Assembly (NCBI GenBank): GCA_002327255.1
Contig: DCUM01000020.1
Location: 1-45,575, forward strand
DNA from: a bacterium UBA2214
Lineage (GTDB): Bacteria; Zhuqueibacterota; Zhuqueibacteria; Residuimicrobiales; Residuimicrobiaceae
Reading direction: 5' to 3'
DNA: 45,575 bases
How positions within the stretch are numbered: position 1 is the stretch's first letter; each line of letters opens with the position of its first letter. The notes under the pieces are model-generated. The model did no database searches. It was not told the DNA's origin and saw only the letters and a program-made list of their open reading frames with translations. Shown here piece after piece: positions 28,148-34,859 of the stretch. The position numbers were made by a program, and so were the translations under genes.

Positions 28148-30781
28148 CTATCTGATCAGCGCAATCTTGTTGGTCTTGCGGACTCCGCCACTGTGCAATC
28201 GAATGAAATAGATCCCTGAGGAGTGATTCTCCGCATGCCAGACGGCACGGTGCTCACCCGCAGGCATCTCCTGATCCAGAAGCGTGGCGACGTGCTGTCC
28301 CAATGGATTGTAGATTTCGAGCGCAACGTGCGCGCTCTTTGCGAGATGAAAAGTGAGGACAGTAGCCGCATTGAAGGGATTGGGATAATTAGGATCCAGG
28401 TGGAATGCCAACGGCATAGCGTCTGACCCCTTGCCGGCAACGCTGCTGATATCCTGGCGGGTATAGATGGGGGGATCATCACCGCTGTCGAGATAGCGCC
28501 ACACCTGATTGAGATCGGAATAGATGGCGATGTTGTTAAAAAGCCGCGCATCAGCTGACAGGGAGGGATTCGTCACTTGCGCGGCATGGACTTCGAGTGC
28601 GAGGACGTTTTCTCCCACGCGCAGCGCCTGCAGTCCGCTCTGATCGAGAACGATCACTTTCGAATAGGGCGTCGCCGGCTCACTCAAAGCCCAGGCATTG
28701 TACGAGACCGGACCATCCTGAATGTTGAGCCGTGCGACTTGGACACCGTTTATATAGGCGATCAATCCGTCATGGCCCCTCAACAACAGACCCAGAGCCT
28801 GAACCGCTTCGGTCAGGGTGAACGATTTTCGCATATAATACGTTCTCACGGTACCGACGGTCGTCTTGTCCGTGCTGTTTCCAAAGCCAATGGGAGCCTG
28901 ACCCGATTTCCAGTCGTCGTCCGGATAGTCGGGATGATGCCAGGGTATCGGTTTGGCCGTGGTATCGAAAACCACGGTGCAGCGCGCCGGGATGGGCGAT
29001 TCATTGCCAAAACGATCCCTGGCGCGAATGTAGAGGTTTTTTGTCTCACCATGCTGTCCGGTGATGGTCGTCTGGTGCAGTATCTGCCCCTGGCCGGCAT
29101 CGAATGCGTTGGCCATCTGTTGGTAGAAAAGGTCCGTCTCGTCGTAGCGCAACCAGGCTGTTTTATCGGTGGTATATTCGATCACGGCGGTGCCGGTGAA
29201 ACTGGTGATCAGAGATTCCGGCTTTTGGGTAAACCGGGGGGCGCTGTTCGCATCTTCATAACGATGGTTGTTGGAGAGCAGGAAGGGGATCAAGGGCACC
29301 AGGGTGTCGCCATAGGTCTCATAGGTCCAGTTCTCCCCGTCGTCCACGCGAATGACCGTGGTGCCGACTTCCACTGCCGGCACCGCTTCGATGAAACGTT
29401 TCTTGTTGGTTTTGAGCCATTGCGCGGTCTGTTTTCTGAAAACATCCATGTAGGTGCTGCGCGCATAAATCGCCTGATCCGCCTGCACCAGCACCAGAAA
29501 GGGATCCACGGCACGCATGTAATCGGCATTGGCTGATCCGTGAAAGTGATGATTGGCGAAAAACACATGCCCTTTCAGGTCATTGGCATAGGCATTCATG
29601 ATGGCACTCTGCACACTGCCATAGACATCGCCGCCATGGACGTAGACGAAATCCCGGTACTTTAATTGAAAAGAGAGTGACTCCTGATTTTCGTCGCTGC
29701 CGCCGCTGAAGGAATTGTAGATCTGAATCCTGGTCCCCTCGAGTTCGAGCGACTGCCCCTCGGTCATCGTGCGGTTGTCTTCATAGACATCGACATTGAA
29801 TTCGGACATGATTTTTGCCCCGCGGTCGCTGCCATCGTGATCGCTGTGATAGTGGCTGAGATAGAAATAGTCCAGTTTCTCGATGTCGTTGCGCTTGAGC
29901 AGCGGGATGACGACGCTATCGCGCCGGTCAGAATCCGCACAATCCAGGAGCAGGGTTTTTCCGGTGGGGAACATGAAGAGGACGGAATTTCCGTGGCCGA
30001 TGTGGGGTGCAATGATGGTCAAGAGGGCCGGCGGGCGAGCGTCCATGACCTTGAGGTTCATGGACAAGGATTCGCCGCTGTCGAAATTGAAAGCGAGCAC
30101 ATGATCGCCGGGGATGAGGGTTGCCAGATCACCGCCCTGCAGGCGGATTTTCCAGGCATCTTCCTGATGGGGATACGTCTCGAGCGTATGACCGACTGAG
30201 GCCCCCGCAATGGTGACGTTGATAAGTGTGCGTCCATAGGCGTTCAATTTGGTGACGATGTCGCGCGGTTGGCTCCGGTAAAAAACATTTTTGACCGGCG
30301 TCATCTCCGGCTGCACGACCGCGGTATCGATTTCCACATAATCGAGATCGAGCGTGTTGGCGCCGCAGGTGAGTTCGAGGGTATTTTCTCCGGCGTTGAG
30401 CCGGTAAATCTCCTGATGGGTATACCATTGATTGGTCCAGCCGAAGCCGATGCCGCTGGTGAGTTGATTTCTGCTGATCTGGCTGATACTTTCGCCGACA
30501 GAGGACTGGTAGCGAAAGTTCAGGGCATACCAGCCGGCGGCGGTCAAGTTGAATTTCCACTGCACCTTGCCCGGCGATTTGCCGCGCAGGTATTTGCCGT
30601 TGGATGCCTTGGCGTCAGCCAGTTGTGTCAGTTCCTGGTATTGCCCGTTTTCAGCCTCCAGGCGCACGGGTACAAACAGATTGGCTGAATGGATTAATTG
30701 GTGACCGGCTGTGAGCGCGTGCGAATTCGATGCAAACAGCGCTGCGGTCATGATGGTCAACCAGCGAATGATACGCCTCAT
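28148..30781 (-). CDS. Secreted ComEC-like metallo-beta-lactamase-fold protein with T9SS domain
   Basis: 877 residues; GGGAG seven bases before ATG 30781. Signal peptide 1-22; CBM6-like jelly roll about 38-155 (VRLEAENGQYQE ... LDLDYVEID). The ComEC/Rec2-type MBL domain is about 255-435: LLLDCADSD, the zinc motif SHYHSDHDG (309-317), HGGDVYG (383-388) and NHHFHGS (410-416), equal to the advl..HHGS motif of ComEC. A beta-sandwich like chitobiase C-domains and a galactose-binding-like module follow. The C-terminus has LDPNYPNPFNAATVLTFHLA and VALEIYNPLGQHVATLL, a T9SS sorting domain. ComEC's MBL domain is linked to DNA strand degradation during uptake; here it is outside the cell without a channel, so an extracellular nuclease or phosphodiesterase is possible (inference). 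Confidence 0.85.
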   Translation of the reverse strand: MRRIIRWLTIMTAALFASNSHALTAGHQLIHSANLFVPVRLEAENGQYQELTQLADAKASNGKYLRGKSPGKVQWKFNLTAAGWYALNFRYQSSVGESISQISRNQLTSGIGFGWTNQWYTHQEIYRLNAGENTLELTCGANTLDLDYVEIDTAVVQPEMTPVKNVFYRSQPRDIVTKLNAYGRTLINVTIAGASVGHTLETYPHQEDAWKIRLQGGDLATLIPGDHVLAFNFDSGESLSMNLKVMDARPPALLTIIAPHIGHGNSVLFMFPTGKTLLLDCADSDRRDSVVIPLLKRNDIEKLDYFYLSHYHSDHDGSDRGAKIMSEFNVDVYEDNRTMTEGQSLELEGTRIQIYNSFSGGSDENQESLSFQLKYRDFVYVHGGDVYGSVQSAIMNAYANDLKGHVFFANHHFHGSANADYMRAVDPFLVLVQADQAIYARSTYMDVFRKQTAQWLKTNKKRFIEAVPAVEVGTTVIRVDDGENWTYETYGDTLVPLIPFLLSNNHRYEDANSAPRFTQKPESLITSFTGTAVIEYTTDKTAWLRYDETDLFYQQMANAFDAGQGQILHQTTITGQHGETKNLYIRARDRFGNESPIPARCTVVFDTTAKPIPWHHPDYPDDDWKSGQAPIGFGNSTDKTTVGTVRTYYMRKSFTLTEAVQALGLLLRGHDGLIAYINGVQVARLNIQDGPVSYNAWALSEPATPYSKVIVLDQSGLQALRVGENVLALEVHAAQVTNPSLSADARLFNNIAIYSDLNQVWRYLDSGDDPPIYTRQDISSVAGKGSDAMPLAFHLDPNYPNPFNAATVLTFHLAKSAHVALEIYNPLGQHVATLLDQEMPAGEHRAVWHAENHSSGIYFIRLHSGGVRKTNKIALIR

Positions 30782-30868
30782 GAGAACTCTCCCATTCCGG
30801 TGAATCGTTGAATTATGACAGTTGAGCGATACGTGAGATAGCGGGTGTGGACTGCCTGGCTCTTTTTG

Positions 30869-30897
30869 AATATAAGCAATGCAATCAGTTCATGCAA
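30869..30897 (-). promoter_or_regulatory. Sigma70-type promoter for the ComEC-like protein gene
   Basis: On the minus strand TTGCAT (30897-30892) and TATATT (30874-30869) are separated by 17 bases. Transcription would begin near 30862, giving a leader of about 80 bases. Confidence 0.5.
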
Positions 30898-30924
30898 TAA
30901 TTAGTGAAGGAATCGTCAAAAATC

Positions 30925-31344
30925 GGGGTCGGACCTCAACCGATAAATGTTATTTATGCAGTTACAAGTCATAAATGGGCAAAAACAGGGCTTAACAGGC
31001 GTTTTTTACAGGGGAAAAACAGGCAGCTAAGAGAATCGGGGGCAGACCTCTGCACAAAACACCTGGCACACAGGGGCCCTGACTGGATCGCCCAGATTAT
31101 TTGTTCAGTTAAATACAGCCAATAAACTCCAATGTGGCCTGGCTGGCGCCATGGGCAGGGATATCCTGGCAGCTGAACAAGCCATGAAGCGTCACGCACC
31201 CATGCGCTTTTCATAGGCCTGCCTGTTCCTTCTCCTTAACCGCCTCTTTTTATAGGGCAAAATGAGGCAGTCAAGACCATTTTTTTTTGGGGGGGGTCAG
31301 TACACAAGATTATATATTTATTGCATTGACTGAGGTCCGACCCC
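30925..31344 (+). mobile_element. GGGGTCGG palindromic element, copy 4, enlarged centre
   Basis: Left end GGGGTCGGACCTC at 30925-30937 preceded by TC, right end GAGGTCCGACCCC at 31332-31344 followed by GA. The arms match copies 2 and 3 (GGGCTTAACAGGCG..., CCTTAACCGCCTCTTTTTATAGGGC...), but the centre between about 31030 and 31235 is about 200 bases of unrelated sequence instead of 40-50. No convincing gene lies in the centre. The element sits between two divergently transcribed genes. Confidence 0.75.
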
Positions 31345-31747
31345 GATAATCCAGATTTTTTATTACTTGACTTGACCCCTTGGAGAATGTATCTTTATAA
31401 AGAAGGATTTCATAAACGCCTTATCCGTTTAACAGGTGAAAAAGGTGAAACGAGACTTTTTCGATCTTGACCGGCCCGGATAAACCAAAATCATTGCCCG
31501 GCGAGCAGGCTGCTCTCCGCCCGGCCATTTCTGCCTTTTTGCACAAAAAAGGTACCAAACACCAAAGTCAGATGCTTTTTCTCAGGGAAATAACCACTTT
31601 TACAAGCGCTATCAACGCAACGCTCTTCTCCAGCCACACTGTTTGAGCCGCCAATCGCGCGTGGATTACAGTCAGTTCGTGAAAATTCATGCGCCCCTGT
31701 CAACGCTTGTCTAACTTGATGAATCATTACGATTAAGGAGACGGACT
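31345..31747. other. Intergenic region upstream of the small membrane protein
   Basis: Apart from the promoter at 31367-31395 nothing firm is visible. Short open frames here lack ribosome binding sites and family likeness. Confidence 0.3.
31367..31395 (+). promoter_or_regulatory. Candidate sigma70-type promoter
   Basis: TTGACT (31367-31372), 17 bases, then TATCTT (31390-31395). It points toward the membrane protein gene at 31748, leaving a leader of about 345 bases, or toward an unseen short RNA. Confidence 0.45.
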
Positions 31748-32374
31748 GTGGAAGCAGAATCGGCCGTGCAGCAACGTATTAATTTCATAGAAAACGACTA
31801 TCATGCCGCTGTCTTCAACAGATCCTGGCTATTCTCGCCAGAAAAAGCCGCCCGGTCGAGCGCCAGACTCTTTTATTTTCAACTTGCCCTCGCCCTGTTC
31901 TGTCTCGCCGCGCTCCTGTCCCTGCCCGTTCTGGCTTTCATAAAAGACGTATCCTTTTGGGATATCTGGGACGGGAGCGGTACGATCGTCCTTTTCAGTA
32001 TAACCTGCATCCTCTTCACGGTGGTTAATTTCCGGGAACGGTTGGTACAAAGACACCGCCTCGAGCTCATCCAGTCGGTCGCCCCGGAAAACCCCAGCCA
32101 ACCGGAGCTTTCAATTCTGAACAACACTTTTTTTGCACTGGCCAATCGTCGGGACTGGCGGGATACTCTGCTGACCGCGCCAGTGGCGCTGCTGGCGGTA
32201 ATCGCCATGCTGCTAAATGGTTTGGGTGAAAAACCGTTGCTGATCTGGCGTTACATGGTCGTCGGGATGCCCGTGATCCTGGCCATCGTGTTGACACGTC
32301 AGATTCGCTACGCCAGACGTCTGGAGGAGAATATCGTCACATTCAATGCCCGACTCAACCGCCAGATCGTTTGA
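31748..32374 (+). CDS. Membrane protein of unknown function, four transmembrane helices
   Basis: 208 residues from GTG 31748, supported by AAGGAG ending seven bases before it. Hydrophobic segments lie at about 43-64, 76-94, 140-157 and 166-183. A soluble N-terminus of about 40 residues and a basic C-terminal tail (RQIRYARRLEENIVTFNARLNRQIV) suggest cytoplasmic ends. A loop of about 45 residues separates the two hairpins. No domain family was recognised. It ends 17 bases before the convergent DUF190 gene; no functional link to fluoride export is evident. Confidence 0.65.
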   Translation: MEAESAVQQRINFIENDYHAAVFNRSWLFSPEKAARSSARLFYFQLALALFCLAALLSLPVLAFIKDVSFWDIWDGSGTIVLFSITCILFTVVNFRERLVQRHRLELIQSVAPENPSQPELSILNNTFFALANRRDWRDTLLTAPVALLAVIAMLLNGLGEKPLLIWRYMVVGMPVILAIVLTRQIRYARRLEENIVTFNARLNRQIV

Positions 32375-32391
32375 AAACCCCGGACATCTCT

Positions 32392-32733
32392 TCATTCTTC
32401 CTGTGAACGATACATGCGAATATTGATTTTCTCCACGGTGACCAGTCCATCCTTGAGAAACCAGCTGATGTATTTCAAAAAATGTTCCACCTTTTCAATT
32501 GTATCGACGATTTCAATGACGATCGGCATATCTTCGGAGAGCCGTTCGATTTTAAAGGTATGAATGGTCCGGGTTTTCGGACCGAATCCCATGATGCCCC
32601 GCGTTACCGTGGCGCCTGCCATATCCATATCACGCGCCTGCATGACAATCCACTCATATAATGGACGGTGCTGGTATTTATCCAATTCTCCCAAAAAAAT
32701 GCGCAAAAGATATCCATCCGATGGCGTCAACAT
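32392..32733 (-). CDS. DUF190 protein (CrcB-associated, PII-like fold)
   Basis: 113 residues. The sequence LRIFLGELDKYQHRPLYEWIVMQARDMDMAGATVTRGIMGFG is the signature of DUF190, a ferredoxin-like, PII-related family that often stands beside crcB; the tail (MPIVIEIVDTIEKVEHFLKYI) also fits. The start follows GGAGG by six bases and lies three bases behind the crcB stop, so both are made from one transcript. It may sense or modulate the fluoride channel; biochemical role is unproven. Confidence 0.88.
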   Translation of the reverse strand: MLTPSDGYLLRIFLGELDKYQHRPLYEWIVMQARDMDMAGATVTRGIMGFGPKTRTIHTFKIERLSEDMPIVIEIVDTIEKVEHFLKYISWFLKDGLVTVEKINIRMYRSQEE

Positions 32734-32736
32734 ACA

Positions 32737-33120
32737 TCACCTCCACAATCTATAGGCCGTCAGGCGACCCAGCCACACGGTTATCAAGCCGAAAAAAATA
32801 TGGAACGCGATATTCAAAAACATCATGAGAGTTTCCCGATCCATGGCCAGGCGCAAGCTCTCATTCATAAAGGTCGAAAACGTCGTGAACCCGCCCAAAA
32901 TTCCGATAAAGATGAATTGACGTTGCATCCCGGGGAACAGTCCATAATTTTCTGAAAGATACGACAAAAACCCGACGGCAAAACATCCGATGAGATTCAC
33001 GCCTAACGTTCCATAGGGCAATGATACATCTCTCAGGCCCTGCTGGATAAAACCGCTCAAGGCATAGCGCAGGATGGTACCGATGAAACCGCCCACGCCG
33101 ATCAAAAACAAATTGTACAC
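32737..33120 (-). CDS. crcB: Fluoride channel CrcB/Fluc
   Basis: 127 residues, four transmembrane helices. Family landmarks are present: GGFIGTILRYALSG at the N-terminus, GTLGVNLIGCFAVGFL with the conserved Asn, and GILGGFTTFSTFMNE, which contains the GGxTTFSTF motif with the Phe residues that line the fluoride pore. Fluc works as an antiparallel dimer in the inner membrane and expels fluoride. GTG 33120 is the start, with AAAGGG about six bases upstream. A fluoride riboswitch with terminator precedes it, so expression is expected to rise with fluoride. Confidence 0.95.
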   Translation of the reverse strand: MYNLFLIGVGGFIGTILRYALSGFIQQGLRDVSLPYGTLGVNLIGCFAVGFLSYLSENYGLFPGMQRQFIFIGILGGFTTFSTFMNESLRLAMDRETLMMFLNIAFHIFFGLITVWLGRLTAYRLWR

Positions 33121-33175
33121 ACGTCACCCTTTGGCAAATGAATGGTTATCTTATTCGGTTGGATTTCTTTAAGCC

Positions 33176-33220
33176 AAAAAAAATCCTGCTTATACCACAC
33201 GTCGCGGTGAAAAAGCAGGA
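33176..33220 (-). terminator. Intrinsic terminator of the fluoride riboswitch expression platform
   Basis: On the minus strand TCCTGCTT (33220-33213) pairs with AAGCAGGA (33191-33184), followed by eight T (33183-33176). The 5' strand of the stem overlaps the last aptamer bases (CTCCTGC), so fluoride-stabilised aptamer folding would prevent the terminator. Confidence 0.85.
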
Positions 33221-33259
33221 GTCATCAGCATCAAAGCGGTTATGGCGAACTCCATCGCC
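33215..33259 (-). ncRNA. Fluoride riboswitch (crcB motif) aptamer
   Basis: Read on the minus strand from 33259, the sequence begins GGCGATGGAGTTCGCC, continues ATAACCGC, and ends GCTGATGACTCCTGC at 33215. These are the conserved blocks of the crcB RNA motif: P1/P2 stems, the loop GAUGG-GUUC-CC and the pseudoknot partner. It lies 95 bases before crcB, is followed by a terminator and preceded by a TATAAT -10 box, which together is the standard ON-switch arrangement. Confidence 0.93.
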
Positions 33260-33274
33260 ACTCAAAATTAACAA

Positions 33275-33280
33275 ATTATA
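33275..33280 (-). promoter_or_regulatory. -10 box of the crcB operon promoter
   Basis: A perfect TATAAT on the minus strand, 15 bases before the riboswitch aptamer. No good -35 hexamer stands at the ideal distance in the AT-rich stretch upstream, so the -35 is left open. Confidence 0.5.
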
Positions 33281-33426
33281 AACCAAAAGCAAGAAAATTA
33301 AAAAACGGTTGTTTTTGGGATGTGATTGGAGTACTTTTAGTCTGGCAACAGCCTGTAAAAGAGAAATGACCACTTTTGGGAAGTCGATGAATGCGGCGAC
33401 ATGAACCAGCACACACCGTAAAAGAG

Positions 33427-33535
33427 GGCTTAACAGGCCCTTTTTATAGGGCAAAAAGAGGCCGCTAAGGCCGATTTTACGACTTTTACCACACGTAACT
33501 TTATATATTTATTGATTTGACTGAGGTCCGACCCC
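33427..33535 (+). repeat. GGGGTCGG element, lone right arm (copy 5)
   Basis: It begins at about GGCTTAACAGGCCC, has the CTTTTTATAGGGCAAAAAGAGG hairpin region, CCGCTAAGG, an AT-rich spacer and ends GAGGTCCGACCCC (33523-33535) followed by GA. No left arm with the GGGGTCGGACCTC end is present before it. It ends seven bases before the ribosome binding site of the DUF697 gene. Confidence 0.75.
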
Positions 33536-33554
33536 GACAGCCAAGGAGCACACG

Positions 33555-34589
33555 ATGAAATATGTGATGCGAATCGTCTATTTTCTCTCCCTGGTCGCGC
33601 TCTATATCATAGTGAAAGAATTTCTCCAGATCTATACGCTGCTAAAAACCCTGCACCCTGCCGCCGCCTGGCTGTTCGGCCTCCTGGCAGTATCTGTTCT
33701 CATCTGGTTTGTCGGCATACCGGTTTTCCGCCTGCTCAGCATGCCCGTCAGCTATGGTCCCGTTCAGGATCCCGCTCTCGAGGAGCGACTCATCGCCAAA
33801 CGCATGCAGCGCTTCCGCAAAAACCGATATCTGATCGAAAACGGATTCGATGTAACCTCGCTGCTGAATGAGCGCGCCAGTTATGACCGCGTCATCGCCG
33901 AAATGGACAAGGGCGTGGATCAATTGCGGAAGAGACATATCCCCCAACTCTTCTATTCCACCACCATTGTCCAAAATGGTTTTCTGGATGCGCTGCTCAT
34001 CCTCTCGGCCTCGATCAATCACGTCAAGGAGATTTTTATCCTCTATAACGGCCGGGTCTCCAACAGAGACCTTTTCACCATCCTCAAAAAAATCTACCTG
34101 GCCATGGCCATCGGCGGATCCGAGGCGGCCGAATATGCCACCGAAGAGATCTTTTCACGCTTTGCCAGCGACGGCATGAAATCGATCCCCTTTGTGAGCA
34201 AACTCTCCGCGTCCCTGGTCGATGGCTATATCAATGCGGTGATGCTGACGCGGATTTCTTATATCACCGAAAACTATTGCCGCAAAACCGTGATCGCCTC
34301 GGACCGGGAATTGTTGCCCAATACGGAATTCATCTTCTCTTCCGCCAAAAACATCACCCGGGACATCCAGGAGAAGATCGTCGGCGTCATGAAACGGAAG
34401 ACGAAGGAGCGTTTTGCCAGGGCCCTGGCTCCCGTCACGGAGATGGTGCAAAAGAGCGTGGACTGGATCAGCCCGAAAGAGGTCGACCCCGCCGGCGCCT
34501 ACGCCCTGGAAGCGCCCGCCGCAGGAGGAGAACCCGGCATCTACTACGGATTGCGGAAATTACTGGAGAGTCTGCGGAGAAAACGCTGA
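33555..34589 (+). CDS. DUF697 membrane protein
   Basis: 344 residues from ATG 33555 with AAGGAG seven bases upstream. Two transmembrane helices lie at about 5-28 and 36-58. A charged helical linker follows. The DUF697 (YcjF-like) domain is about 135-260: QLFYSTTIVQNGFLDALLILSASINHVKEIFILYNGR ... IPFVSKLSASLVDGYINAVMLTRISYITENYC. DUF697 often accompanies GTPase domains, but none is fused here. The C-terminus is basic. The gene stands alone between two right arms of the repeat family. Function unknown; envelope stress or GTPase partnering are possibilities from the family. Confidence 0.75.
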   Translation: MKYVMRIVYFLSLVALYIIVKEFLQIYTLLKTLHPAAAWLFGLLAVSVLIWFVGIPVFRLLSMPVSYGPVQDPALEERLIAKRMQRFRKNRYLIENGFDVTSLLNERASYDRVIAEMDKGVDQLRKRHIPQLFYSTTIVQNGFLDALLILSASINHVKEIFILYNGRVSNRDLFTILKKIYLAMAIGGSEAAEYATEEIFSRFASDGMKSIPFVSKLSASLVDGYINAVMLTRISYITENYCRKTVIASDRELLPNTEFIFSSAKNITRDIQEKIVGVMKRKTKERFARALAPVTEMVQKSVDWISPKEVDPAGAYALEAPAAGGEPGIYYGLRKLLESLRRKR

Positions 34590-34706
34590 TGCTTCGTGTT
34601 GCCATGGAAATCGTGGCAAGGTCATCACAAGGCGCCGAATGCTTCATCCTATTCCTTCATGGATTCCGTGTCATTCCGGATTGGCATCGAAAACGCTGAA
34701 ACCCGT

Positions 34707-34743
34707 CGGGTTACCGGTTTAATCGGATAACACCGAATCCGGG
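34707..34743. repeat. Palindromic intergenic repeat B, copy 2 (core)
   Basis: 37 bases beginning CGGGTTACCGGTTTAA and ending CACCGAATCCGGG, identical to 8935-8971 except for three adjacent-region positions. The left half of the palindrome is degenerate here (ATTCCGGATTGG near 34675). It directly abuts a lone right arm of the GGGGTCGG element. Confidence 0.65.
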
Positions 34744-34852
34744 TCCTTAACTGCCTCATTTGATAGGGCAAAAAATGGCAGTTAAGGCCGTTTTTATGGC
34801 TTTTTATGCACGTAACTTTATGTATTTATTAAATCGGTTGAGGTCCGACCCC
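34744..34852 (+). repeat. GGGGTCGG element, lone right arm (copy 6)
   Basis: It starts exactly at TCCTTAACTGCCTC, where the right arm begins in full copies, and ends GAGGTCCGACCCC at 34840-34852. The hairpin TGCC..GGCAGTTAAGG is kept. It ends eight bases before the stop codon of the DUF5916 gene, between two convergent genes, where it may serve as a terminator. Confidence 0.78.
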
Positions 34853-34859
34853 AATATCA

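Noticed and set aside
31491..31727. Small minus-strand frame
   Set aside because: No ribosome binding site, no family likeness, and it lies in the upstream region of the membrane protein gene.
33146..33454. Minus-strand frame of 102 codons
   Set aside because: It overlaps the fluoride riboswitch, its terminator and the crcB promoter and has no protein-like features.
11914..34852. CRISPR array formed by the repeated element
   Set aside because: The copies are kilobases apart, are long palindromic units rather than short evenly spaced repeats, and no cas gene is present.
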